From contig NC_037592.1 of assembly GCF_003073045.1 (NCBI RefSeq), forward strand, positions 717,371 through 781,370: a DNA stretch of 64,000 nt. Direction: 5' to 3'. Source of the DNA: Pomacea canaliculata (taxonomy: Eukaryota; Mollusca; Gastropoda; Architaenioglossa; Ampullariidae). This document shows, piece after piece, positions 48,500 to 59,284 of this stretch; position 1 is the first letter of the stretch, and every line of letters begins with the position of its first letter. Made by a program: the position numbers and the translations under genes. The notes under the pieces are model-generated. The model was given only the letters and a program-made list of their open reading frames with translations. It ran no database searches and was not told where the DNA came from.

Positions 48500-48669
48500 C
48501 GCAAACTTCAAAATATGGGAGGCTGCGAACGAAAAGATCTCGCAACGAAGCGTTCTTTGCAATGATGGCCAGCCTCACAAACTCTCTCCCAGAAGAGATA
48601 TTGAGAGACGTGAGGGTGTTGGTTCATAATTATTGCTATCAACTTGTGATAGATTACAACAATCGATAA
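48500..48669 (+). CDS. Array exon module copy (SLPEEILRDVRVL), open
   Basis: It encodes KYGRLRTKRSRNEAFF, then MASLTNSLPEEILRDVRVL and HNYCYQLVIDYNNR before TAA at 48667. The frame is open upstream to about 48455. No acceptor was fixed because the Harbinger-like element ends only 60 bp upstream. It has the clearest consensus of the family: basic run, acidic-FF start, LPEEILRD, HNYC, V..Y/F.N. Confidence 0.45.
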
Positions 48670-48699
48670 CAAGCCCCATCTGCAACTGACCCTCCCGAA

Positions 48700-49450
48700 T
48701 CCCAATCAGCAACTGCCCAGGATGGAGTGATTCTTCAATGAAGAGGAGGAGGTTGCAAATGAAGAGATCACAAAACGAGGCTTTTTTTTTTTAATGATGG
48801 CCAGCCTCAGAGGAGAGTAATTCACCGTTCAACAGGAGGAGGGAGCAAATGAAATTAATGAGCAATGAAAAGTTTTTCTTACTTATGGGAAGCCTGCCAT
48901 ATGTGCTGCCTCAAGAAATTTTACAAGACCTACATTAATTTATATATAACTACTGCCACAGAACTGTGGTAGACTTTGTAAATAGTTCACGCCTAGAAAC
49001 ATTAAGTCTTTTTTTAATTACTTGCAGCAAAACCCAGAAGAGCCAATTCCAGGGGGGGGGGGGGGAGTGATTCCGCACCCAAGAGGTGGAAGTACATGAA
49101 TTGTGCCACAATTTTATTATTTGCAGAAAAACGAAGGGAGCCACAGCCAGGGGGAAGTGATTCTGCACTTCCACTCCTCGAGACCCAACTATCCAAGGGA
49201 CACCTATTTGTCCCTTTTTACAACTTGACCATATAATATATATATATCTTTTGCTTGCATATCTATAAGATAAACTGTTATGATTATGAAGGGAGGCAAA
49301 GCAAGGGGGGAGTGATTCTGCCCCACCAAGGAGAGGGAGGAGGCTGAATGAAAGAAAATGGGGAAACAGGATTTTTCTCGTTAATGGCGAGCCTTACAGC
49401 AAAGCTTCCAGAGGACATTATTAGAGATCTACTTCTACTCTTGTTGAGTT
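48700..49450 (+). pseudogene. Decayed array modules
   Basis: In order: SDSSMKRRRLQMKRSQNEAFF with no helix behind it; SEESNSPFNRRREQMKLMSN plus FFLLMGSLPYVLPQEILQDL cut by a stop at the H of the HNYC position; NPEEPIP with a long G run; EKRREPQ with GGSDSAL near 49130; and REAKQGGSDSAPPRRG with MASLTAKLPEDIIRDL ending in LLSL and a stop. The last two mirror 38.38-38.70 kb almost base for base, so both ends of the array carry the same unit. Confidence 0.5.
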
Positions 49451-49454
49451 TATG

Positions 49455-51525
49455 AATTAGGTGAAAAGGTGTGTCCTTAAATTCTGTAAAATATTATAGC
49501 ATTAATTATTCATACCAGTTGAAACTGTATGTACAATATCTTGATTTTTTTGTATCAGCTTAATTTAATTTGTATAGTTTAGCCTGAACCGTTGATTTGC
49601 CTCCCGCTGGACACAGGTAGTGAATAGGAAACCAGATGCGATGTCACAGCAATTGCAGACCGCATTTCTCATGTGAAAGGGGGAGAAAAAGGGGTACAGT
49701 GTGGGCAGTAGTAAGTCAAAGTGACAACCTGTCCGTCATGTGTTAGCTACATAGTGATTGGATGTAGCTAGGTAGCAGAATGGTAGGAAGTAAGTCTGAA
49801 GTATGCTTGACCAATCATAAGAGAGGATAATCCTCACAGAGGAGATTCAGCAAAATTAGTGAGAATAAAGACTGTTTGGGACATTGGGACACACTCCACC
49901 ATTTGAGAAAATGGGTCACATTGCTTATTGTCGGATAGAACTTTAAATCACCTTTCAGCCAAAGGCTAGGTCAAGGCCAATAGAATGTTCTCACGCTATG
50001 ATTTGAGCTCTTTTCTAGACAAGACAAAGGATCGGAAATGTCCTTATATGGATGCATGCATAAACATTCTTTGCATCTACCCAATCAGAATTCACGTCAA
50101 ACTTGACAGGGTCATAGGCTACACGTAGGAACGCTCTTCGGAAGTTTTTCCAGGGTTCCCAGGGATCAGGGATGGTGCCAGGTAAGGACCTCATAAGACC
50201 TTTCATGCATATGTAAGGACCTAAGTGATAGTCATCAATGCGTTAGTTTTTCTCATGTACGGTCAGAAAGAGGTATTATTTATGAATCTTTGGTCTTCTC
50301 TGTTGTCTGAGGTACATGTATTACTATTCTAGTAATAAATAATCAGAGTTAATTTTGATGCCTTTCTGGCATATTTAGATAACTTAAAGTCTCTTTAATG
50401 TGCTGATAACATACATCGTTAATGTTCCAAGTTTTCTAGAAATCTAAGTAATAATAATTGCAAGATCTAAAAGCCATTCTTTGGTATAATACAAAAGTCA
50501 GTTCATGTCTCTCTCTCTCTCACTCAAAAGAGAGAGAGGAATAGAGGTATGCACAATAGTAGAAGATCAAGGCTCTGGTTCAAGAAAGAGATAAGTATCT
50601 AAAGACCTTTTCAAAGAAGAATGCGTTTTTTGCGAATTCGGAGGGGCAACTAGTGTAGTACAGATGGGTAGACCAAATGTTTTTTTAATTAAGGTGACTA
50701 CAAAAATCTGCGCTATCCCATAAAACATAAAAATTTTTTTTACCTCAGGTGTCTGCCCTTAATTGAAGATGAGGATAATAACGATGTCACAGTTTTTAAT
50801 TTCAGTTTCTTGTAAGTCTCTTTTTTCCATCAGAAAATAGATGAACTGGTTGCGGGGGTGGCGGGAGGGAGGGGGAATTGGCACACAGTTTGGTATACAG
50901 AGGTTGATATAGTGCAGCAAAAAGCTGGATAATCCAAGATGATTTTCCAGAAATAAATAAAACATATACAGCTGTTCAGCACGCCAAATTCCAACCAGGA
51001 AACGTAGCTACACAATTCTGCCATAATAGTACAGTAAATTCCAGATAATTCACAGGGCACAGAAACATGGTTGTCATCTTGAAATATGCTAGCATTTAGT
51101 TTTGTTCTCTCTGCTTTCTACCCTGACTCTTTCTGCTGCTGCTTTTTTCGATGTTATCTGAAGCCTCCATCCACCCATTGTTCTTCTGTACGGCATCTGA
51201 AGATAATAAAAATGGGAAAATTGGGATTTGTAAATTAAAGAAGGTTAATAGGCTTACAGATTAAAAACAGACTAAAAGTCTCACATCCCACATCTTGTTG
51301 CAGTTCTATGGCGTTTCTGCTTCTTCCCCCATGTCCTTCTGTTTTTGGGTGTCTTAAAGCAAGTTTCACAGAGGGAAGCACAATTGATTCTGACAAGAGT
51401 TTAAAAAAATTTTGAACTGTGAGCTAGCGATGAAAAGTGTCAATTTATATTATACAAAAATAAGCACTTATATCAGCACCTCTCCTTTTTGGTTCAAAAT
51501 ATGTATATAAAATAAATCATATATC
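49455..51525. other. AT-rich stretch, nothing supported
   Basis: No domain or exon pair seen. 50512-50540 holds a CTCTCT...GAGAGAG inverted dinucleotide run. Confidence 0.4.
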
Positions 51526-51531
51526 TGTAAC

Positions 51532-52053
51532 CAGGGCTTCTGCTTATGCAAGAAATTGCCTACAGTACACATTAAAAGTTCAGAGGACCCCTTCAATTTT
51601 GGGCGAAGAACAGATACAAAATTGGGTAAGTGTAGTGTCTGACATCATAGCCCAATCTATTGTTGTCGTCTGCTACAAGGTGAGAGTAACTTCCCTTGCA
51701 CTGAGCTTTTTTCCCTTACCGGGAAGAGTTCCATTAACCAAAAGAGTTTCCAAGATGTTGGTGACAGCGTGGTTAAAATCGTCTCAGAAACGAAAAGAAA
51801 CTGAGCACCCCAAGTACAGTGAGCATAAGCTCATCACAGATGCTTGCACAGACTTCATGGCACAGAAATCTCGCCGTTTCTGACTAGACATTACAGTGCT
51901 TTGTGTGCCTGAAAGGCAGTTGAACAAAGTATGTTGATTTGTTGATTTTTTTTTTCACTTTGTAAAGGGACCCCTTAGAGTTAGCCTGGGACCTCTAAGA
52001 AATCTGAAGGGGTCACTGGGACCCCAAGGAATTTAGCCTTAGCAGAAGCCCTG
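51532..52053. mobile_element. Probable non-autonomous hAT element
   Basis: CAGGGCTTCTGCTTATGC at the left matches the complement of GCCTTAGCAGAAGCCCTG at the right with few mismatches. The CAGGG/CCCTG ends are typical of hAT. The flanks (TCTGTAAC and TCTAACTT) agree only in part, so a target duplication is not proven. An open stretch inside (KMLVTAWLKSSQKRKETE) is unassigned. Confidence 0.6.
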
Positions 52054-52689
52054 TCTAACTTAATAATATATACTAATATTTATACATCATCACTTACTGC
52101 ATATCATGGTCAGCACCTTTGAAAGCCCCTTGAAAGCACACTTTTTTCCTCTTTGGCCTTAACAGTTATAAAACCCTGTTGGTCAAGATTCGCCGCATGA
52201 TTCTTTTAAGGCAATCCTTTGCATCCGTTAGCACCCACACAAGAGAGGCTTTTGATCTGCAAATGCATTAGAAAACAGTAAACACATCTGTCAAAAATAT
52301 TCCACGTCATAGGCAAGAAAGGGTGTAGAAAAAAATATACATGGCTTTGATTATTTGTGCTTGCAAACACCTAGTTAAGCTTAAACCATACACAAAATGC
52401 TCAACATTTACATGCCTACACAAAAAACCCCGTAGAACCTTATTTCTGCCAAGAGTCTGTGATATTTGGTCAAACATTTAGTTATTGCATTACCAGGGTC
52501 AGACCACATGATGTTGCTAGCCTGAGACTTGGATGTTCTCACTGCATCCCTGCCTTAAACAAATTGGGAAAATAAAACAGCGGGCACCTCTTTCACAAAA
52601 AGCTGACAATAATGTTTCATTCTCCAATAACTATAAAAGTTATGAGGCTGAAACCTTTTGAAACTGTATTTACAATTTAACTCTCGTAA

Positions 52690-53370
52690 CGAATCATGTT
52701 CTTCTTCTTTCTTTTTCCGTTGGAAACCCAGCATTTTCTCTCCTGTTTCCTGTAAGACTCGATTGAAGTCGTCTAAGGTCATCTCTTGTTGGTCTCCTAG
52801 TGCCTGGAACCTGTTCTTTACTTCCATAGCAAAGGCCCGTTCGGTGGCTGGATTTTTCAGTTTGCCAGAGTCCACTCTCTGCTGATGTGCCTGTTTTCCT
52901 CGCGATCAACGTAGTTTCAGATAAACTGCGGCTGTCACAAAAGTGTGGTCACTGGCAACGTCTGCTCCTCTAAGGCTCTGACATCTTGAAGTGAGCTCCT
53001 CCATCTTTGGTTGATGATGACATGGTCTATCTCAGGGGTGGGCAATTAATTTTCCCAAGGGGCCGAAGGACATTGGAATATTTTTAGAGGGCCGGACTAA
53101 TATAGTTAACTCAGTTTTACCCAATACTGTATATATAGTATATATATATATACCAGCGGGCGGGCCGGTCAGAGACAGGAGGCGGGCCGGAGTCTGGTCT
53201 ATCTGGTTCTTTGTGATCCCATCTGGTGATGTCCACGTTGCCTTGTGAATGTCTTTGTTTTGGAATAGTGTGCCTCCAATCAGTAGGTTGTTTTCTTCAC
53301 AAAAGTCTGCCAGTCTCTCTCCGCTGTCATTGATGGTTCCAATTCTATGCTTGTCCATGACATGCTCCCT
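52690..53370 (-). mobile_element. LINE endonuclease-region fragment, split by a hAT MITE
   Basis: Minus-strand readings are RIGTINDSGERLADFCEENN, LIGGTLFQNKDIHKATWTS and PDGITKNQIDQ. After the nested element they continue IDHVIINQRWRSSLQDVRAL, ASDHTFVTAAVYLKLR, SGKLKNPATERAFAMEVKNR and MLGFQRKKKEEE. This is the apurinic-endonuclease domain and linker of the RTE/CR1-like family (motifs IDHV and SDH). It has small frame breaks and is truncated at both ends. Confidence 0.85.
53033..53196 (+). mobile_element. hAT MITE, 164 bp, family member 1
   Basis: It starts CAGGGGTGGGCAATTAATTT and ends CCGGAGTCTG, flanked by identical 8-bp duplications GTCTATCT (53025-53032, 53197-53204). The same family, inverted, lies at 58162-58320. 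It interrupts the LINE endonuclease codon series exactly at the IDQ/IDHV position, so it is younger than that LINE copy. Confidence 0.9.
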
Positions 53371-53374
53371 GCAG

Positions 53375-55500
53375 GCAAGAAATTTTTTTTGTACATATTA
53401 TATACAAACATAAAGTACCAAACAAGATCATTTTTTAATAGAATATGCATTAGAATTGAAATATTACTTATGTTTTCTTCTCATTTTCTGTTGTATAAAT
53501 CCACATGAAATCGAGTAGCGAGCAACGAATGTCAATATGGCGGCGAAGTAAACAAAGTATAGTGTGGTTTTAACACGAGAAAATACCTGATTGGTTGATT
53601 TTTTTCAGCCTCTAAAGGGAGGCAATTGCGAAAGGAAAGTAACCTAAAGGTTCCTGTGTTTTCTCCCTTAAGTATTCATTCATTTACACACAGGGTTACA
53701 ACTCTAGACAGTACACTGGTTACAGAAGTGCTTCGAACTGCTAAAGCCCGACGCGCCGGCTTCGTTCAAACCGTTTGTTGATTTGAGCATCTATACCATC
53801 ACTACCTATAGTCAATTCAACCAAATCATCACCTGTGCTATCATTTGGCCACCAAAAAACTTCAATGTACTCCCCTTTCTCGTCTTTTGCTTTTTCTCAT
53901 CTGATGCATGTTGATCTCACTTTTGTGTGTGTGTGTGTGTGTGCGGGAGAGAGAGAAAGAGGGAGAGTCCAAATCAATATAAATTAGTTTTCTACATGTA
54001 AACAATAACATTGTCACTCTTTCAGCCCTCTGCGTTTCTTTAAAAAAAAAGGTGGGACGGTTGGCTACAAACAGTATGGCTGGGGCATGCTGATTACTCT
54101 GCTACTGTGTAAAGCAAGAAATGTTTGGGTTTTCTCCTTGCTCATGTATATCATGTGACTAATTTCTTTTTTTTTTTTAAATTTTATTTAATTTAATGCA
54201 TATAAAATGAGCAATTATACTAAATAGTAACTTTGATATTTGGTAGTCAAATTGACTTAGTCAAACTGCAAAATCGTTAATGGACAACATAAGTGCTCAG
54301 CAGAAATCAGTAGAAATAAAGCATAAAGTACCATAAAAACATAAACTACATTAATATCTTTGTTTAAATCAAACCTGGATTCATCAAGAAAACAGAAAGT
54401 GATGAAAGGGAAGTATTTCTAAAAAATTTCTACATAAGCTGAATTCGAAAAGCAAAGATGCAACCCTCAGTAAAAGAATACAGATCAGGACCTAATGTGC
54501 TGTTGCTGAATGTTCTCTACGACACTCAATGGAGTTTGTACTTCACTGGTTTTAGGAAATCCTAAAGATAATGGGAGCAAAAGCCAGTGGATTAACTCTA
54601 TTCGGAGATCTGTATATCTACATCTATTTTTTTCAAAGGTCTACCATGAGAACTTCTTCTCCCTACATAAGTGCCAACCAAAAGAAAGCATGAGCTGTTA
54701 AAATCAACTATGAATGCTGGTGAAAAGCTTAAACAAAGATCAAGCACCAAATTTGGAACATAGACGCTTTCTACAGCCTTCTGTTCTGCAAGTAATATAG
54801 TTACACAGTCATGAATACATTATCAGTTGTATATTTATCCTGTACAATGCTAAAAACAATTGTGTACCATTGATATGCATGCAGCTAAATAAGCTTTTAC
54901 TTCAATATGTATCAAATTGTTATTGGTATTAATGGTAAAAAAAGTCATTGTGAAGTATAAAATAAAAATACTGTGCTTGAAAATTATCCCCCCACCTCCT
55001 GCCAAAAAAAACTTCTGGAGCTTATCTTAGACAAATGCACATTTAAATATGTATTTATATTTTGTTAACAATAATTCACCCAGAAAAATTAACCCAAATG
55101 CACCCACTTAGTAACAGAATCAATAATAATGCAACATAAATTGCAATGTCTGTGATTGTTGCCCATTAAATTTTGATCTGGAAAAAATTTTCTCGTCTGT
55201 TGAGTGAATTTGATTCGGAACTTTTAATTTGTTTCCTAAGCTTCAGTCGAAGCTGATGAAATATTGCCAGATAAATCGTAATTGCAAATTTATTTGAGGA
55301 AATTCTGACACGTCCAAATTCTCTGCATCATCACTTACGACTAAAGAATCATCAAATTGCAAGGGTTCAAAACTGCTGAGCCCTACTTCTTTCCGGAAAA
55401 CTTTTTGCATTTATTGCTTTCGTGTATTTCTTAACTTGTGCTCTAATCCTTCTGTGAGCGTGGTGTTCTGCATTGACTTTGTACATGGTTGGAATTAATA
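53375..55500. other. Non-coding stretch with microsatellites
   Basis: 53923-53943 is (GT)n followed by (GA)n to about 53967. AATATGGCGGCGAAG at about 53533 is a YY1-like motif. No exon is supported. Confidence 0.4.
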
Positions 55501-55619
55501 AATAAATAGTATAGTTAGTTTAGAGTATATATAAGTTATATAAACTTACTGTATTGTCGAACAGTCGAATGCTTGCAATTGATCACTAGAACACTTTTCC
55601 GCTCAGCTTCTGGAGAACA

Positions 55620-55760
55620 AAATGGCGACAACTGTTTAAAATATGGCGCCCTGCTCGCAGTGTACGTACGCCATTGGCTGAAAGTATTTGCGGTTATTAG
55701 GAGTTCAGGCAGGAAACATCTGTCACAGTTAACGCGCATGCGTGAGCAGCGTAGATCCAG
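55620..55760. promoter_or_regulatory. Promoter-like segment
   Basis: An ATTGG CCAAT box at 55673 and a GCGCATGCG NRF-1-like site at 55734-55742 lie within 70 bp of each other, with two ATGGCG(A/C) motifs upstream. No gene could be attached on either side. Confidence 0.3.
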
Positions 55761-56268
55761 TTATAACCAGACCTTCAAGGGCATCTGGGTTAAAATTTAG
55801 AGCCTTGAATACTCGCCTCTCAATGCCGCTAGCGATAGAATCCATATCAAACAATTGAAGAAAATATGTTTTTAAATTAAGACAAAATCATACTCACACA
55901 ATTTTTTTAATGTTCCTCACGCTATTGCCTCTAACTCGTAGGTAAAGCTTCCACTTCCACTTTTCAGTCGTTGGTCCAGCCGGTTGATTTATTTTTCGCT
56001 ACGTCGCAATGAAGTGAAAAACATGGTGCACCAAAAGTCCATGCAAGCCTCTGTACACAAGTTGCGAACAGTAACATGCAAGAATGCTCTCCAGAGAACC
56101 ATCGTCTTCAGCTTCTTAGAATGAAATTTAGAAGTGAAAACCACACTGTCAACATTATAGTTATTAATTATCTTCAAATTTATTCTCGTGTTGCGTGTAA
56201 CTTACTGGCGACTCCCCATGGAGCACCGGGCCGCAACACCTTTCCTTTAATCATTTCAAATTGAAATA

Positions 56269-57116
56269 CAGTGATACCTCGGTTCTCGAACATAATTCGT
56301 TCCGGGAGGCGGTCGAGAACCAAATTGTTCGAGAACCAAGCAATGAAACCCATAGGAAGTAATGGAAACTGGATTATTCGTTCCAAGCCCAGAAATGCCT
56401 ATTTACTGGCCTAATTTGTATATAATATGTAGAAAAACATGAGTCTCACAAGAAAATAGAAATAAAGTTGTATTTATTAAAACAAAAACAAACAAACAAA
56501 CAAAAATGTACAGTACAGTACAGTAAATTGTGTTTCATTTACTGTACCTGTACCAAACTTTATGGCAGGAGGGAATGAATGTGGAGGAGGAGGAAGGGGG
56601 ATGGTATTTTTTGAAGGGAGTCCTCTTCAATAAAAACAGAGGGTAACTGCTCTTCGGGTGTTTCTGTTTCTTGTATCTTTTGATGAGGGAATCAGAATCT
56701 TGCTCTGCAGTTGCTTGTCTGATTTCTTTACGGAAGAATTTGTCATTGTTTGCTGTTTTTTCTTCTTTGCAAAATTTTGCGGAAAGTGAAAATAACATTG
56801 TCATTAAAATGTTAACGCTCTATTTGCTACCACTTTATCACGGTGATGTTGTTCAACAAAATTTGCGATTTTCTGCCATTTTGACAACATTTCATGACTC
56901 TCCACAAAACGTGACTCTCTCTCTCTGCACTCACACTGATGACAAGCAAGGCGCGCTGGGCGAGTGAACGCCATTCGGCTCAACTCGGCTCATCTCGACG
57001 TTCGGATGTTCGAGTTCCAAAATTTGTTCGGATTCCAAGACAAAATTTTCTCGAATTTCCTGGTCGAATACCGATTTGGTCGAAAGTCAAGGCGTTCGAG
57101 AACCGAGGTATCACTG
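56269..57116. mobile_element. pogo/mariner-like element with perfect ends
   Basis: CAGTGATACCTCGGTTCTCG at the left is the exact complement of the right end (CGAGAACCGAGGTATCACTG at 57097-57116), flanked by TA on both sides (56267-56268, 57117-57118). Further TTCGAGAACC and GGTCGA blocks repeat inside both ends. At 848 bp there is no recognisable transposase, so it is non-autonomous. Confidence 0.9.
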
Positions 57117-57164
57117 TATTTAAAAGTCTGTTCATTTAAAGGCTGATATCTTCCCACCTTGGGG

Positions 57165-57315
57165 AAGTGAGTGGTATATCGCCCGTGCGAGGGAAGGCAG
57201 TCAGTACACGTGGTGCGGACCTCTAGCGGCCAGTCGTCTTCATGCATTACTTGCTGTAGGGTCTGAGCGCTGAGGTGAAACGACTTCGATCTGAACATAC
57301 TGTCAGAGTTAGGAC
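57165..57315 (+). repeat. Dispersed repeat, copy 2
   Basis: Same family and orientation as 30135-30335: GTGCGAGGGAAGG, GTACACGTGGTG, GCGGCCAGTC, GCTGAGGTGAAACG and ACTGTCAGAGTTAGGAC in order. It sits between the pogo-like element and the SINE. Confidence 0.65.
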
Positions 57316-57466
57316 TGAGTGTATTCTCCACAAACAAACAAAGCTAGAATATATAAAGGAGAGAAGAATGAACAGCGCAAATGACACAAACATAAAAACA
57401 ACTGAATTTTCAAACTTTATTTTTATTGCTTTTTTTCTCTTTATCTTTCTTTCCTCATAAGCGGGA

Positions 57467-57662
57467 GCGGTCCGGTGGCGCAACGGTTAGCGCTGTTAGC
57501 GCCTGTCACCAATCCAGTGAAGGTTGGCTGCCCTGAGTTCATTTCTCGTCTCGGGCATGCTGTTCTTTCTCTGCACGTGGCATCTGTTTACAGGGCTGGC
57601 TGCTTGCCCGTATATAGCCTTAGTTGCTAGCACGGTGTTAAAACACCAATTCCCCCCCCCCC
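57467..57662 (+). mobile_element. tRNA-derived SINE with 16-bp target duplication
   Basis: The head has a polymerase III box A (TGGCGCAACGGTTAGCGC near 57476) and a box B-like GAGTTCATTTCTCG near 57535. The body ends with GGTGTTAAAACACCAATTC and a C run. Identical 16-bp flanks TTCCTCATAAGCGGGA at 57451-57466 and 57663-57678 are the target-site duplication, which shows a recent insertion. Confidence 0.9.
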
Positions 57663-57713
57663 TTCCTCATAAGCGGGATGTCAATATTCGCTTGTAGTCC
57701 GTGCTTACATGTA

Positions 57714-58446
57714 CAGTCAAATCTCCCTACTATGCCACCCCTCTACTTGCCACTCTCGGTATTATGCCACTTTTGCTCGGTCCCGACTATAATTCAATGT
57801 CAACAAAAAAAAAAATTTACTATGCCACCCCTACTCTCGCTACTATGCCACTTTTTTTTTGTGATTGTTAAAAGACACAAGTTGTGAATTCGCGCAGTGC
57901 TCGATATTATACTGTATGGTAGTGTGGGACATCGCAGTTAGGTGGATGGAACATAGCACGCACACAGGAGGGTGGAGGCTGGGAATGTGTGTGGGGGGTG
58001 GCGCTGGCCGGGTGACAGTCACGTGACAGAGGAAGGTGTGAGGGGGTCGAGTAGCGACAGGATGCAGTTGTGCGCGGGATTGTGGTTGGGAGGGTGGAGG
58101 ATGAAGAGGTGAGGGAGAATGAGAGGAGACAGCGAAGCCGAGATTCTTGAGAGCTTTGGACCAGACCTGGGCAAAGGCCTCCTGTCTATGACCGGCCCGC
58201 CCGCCAGTATATATACTATACATACAGTATTAGGTAAATTGAGTTAACTATATTAGTCCGGCCCTCTAAAACCATCCGAATTTCTCATGCGGCCCTTGGG
58301 AAAATTAATTGCCACCCCTACTTTGGACTGAAGGGTAACTTGAGCAAATAAGCCGTTTTTTTACGAACCCTCTCTACTATGCCACTCTCGCTACTATGCC
58401 ACTTTTGCTCGGTCCCGGTAGGTGGCATAGTAGGGAGATTTGACTG
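57714..58446. mobile_element. pogo/mariner-like element, carrier of a hAT MITE
   Basis: CAGTCAAATCTCCCTACTAT at the left equals the complement of the right end (58427-58446), and TA flanks both sides (57712-57713, 58447-58448). CTACTATGCCACTTTTGCTC blocks repeat inside both ends. A minus-strand Pro/His-rich frame in the middle is not a recognisable transposase. Confidence 0.9.
58162..58320 (-). mobile_element. hAT MITE, 159 bp, family member 2 (inverted)
   Basis: It starts CAGACCTGGGCAAAGG and ends ATTAATTGCCACCCCTA, with 8-bp duplications CTTTGGAC at 58154-58161 and 58321-58328. Its GGGCCGG, AGTTAACTATATTAGTCC and CAATACTGTAT-type segments match member 1 at 53033 in reverse. It is nested in the pogo-like element. 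Confidence 0.9.
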
Positions 58447-58505
58447 TATACGGTCTATATGTGCAAACCGTTTCACGTCAGTTTTCTAAACTCCAACAGC
58501 AAGTA

Positions 58506-58660
58506 CAGTCGGACCTCGATCAGTCGACCTTCCTAAGTCAAAAACCTCCCTACATCGAATTAATTGTTAGTTCCGGCCAACTTCCATCAGACCAATGTAT
58601 TCTAGATCTCCTTAACACCAAGATGTTTTGGGCTTCCAACCTCCGTTAGTCGAATTTTGA
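58506..58660 (+). mobile_element. Left end of another pogo/mariner-like element
   Basis: TA (58504-58505) is followed by CAGTCGGACCTCGATCAGTC and repeated GTCGA/TCGAAT-type text, as in pogo-like termini. The matching right end was not found in the window. Confidence 0.5.
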
Positions 58661-59284
58661 GTCATCAACAACCAGATGCAACTATGTCTCAAACTGCTTC
58701 AAACTATGTTCCAAACTGTCTCAAGAAAAACGCTTTTACACGACTTTCCTTTCATCTTTGTCAGTCTCGTATCGGGACAGAGACGTTATATATATATATA
58801 CCCTCCCACAAAATCAAAGGTCACCTATACATTGTTTAACACATCTTTTAAACAGTTCTGTCAATTGTTGCAGTCAACAGCCTTAAAATATAAACTAAGG
58901 TTATTCTTATCAGTGAATGAAAGGAAGAAAATATATTGTATGTAAACATGATCATTAACATTGGGAAATAAAAGTATTTGACACAAGTTTCATTCAATTA
59001 GTGTTTAATGACATTAACCAATTTTCATTATGAAAAACATCAGTGGTTGGATTTCTCCTTGACAGATTTCAACAAACTTTTAGTTATGAAACGAGGCTTA
59101 TTTTTCCATTAGCTACTGTAGGTGGTTTTAACGAGCTGACACAAAATAAATGTGTCTTACCATGCAAAGAGTTCAATTCATGTAATGGCATCAAGAGGTA
59201 TGATGCAGTTTATTTTAAGAGAATCATTTTATCTTCCTTCCCCCATATTTAAATAAAATTTTAGCTATTGAAGAATCTTTAACA

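Larger units (their letters stand above)
38370..49450 (+). repeat. Array of about eleven diverged copies of one exon module
   Basis: Two exon types recur on the plus strand. The short one carries a GGSDSAP...RR-type or TDTE...QPQPQP-type sequence (for example 38380, 38535, 39522, 42770, 44366, 48715, 49027, 49290). The long one carries a Lys/Arg run followed by FF...S/I...LPEEIL.DL...H..C...V (38631, 38713, 38970, 40279, 43192, 44211, 44827, 46195, 48500, 48790, 49385). The helix pattern resembles the BESS protein-interaction motif of MADF-BESS transcription factors, but this is by eye. Some copies are open with good splice sites; others have stops or shifts. The array is interrupted by a LINE end, a pogo-like element and a Harbinger-like element. 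It may be a decaying host gene cluster, a gene with duplicated exons, or part of an unknown repeat. Confidence 0.6.
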
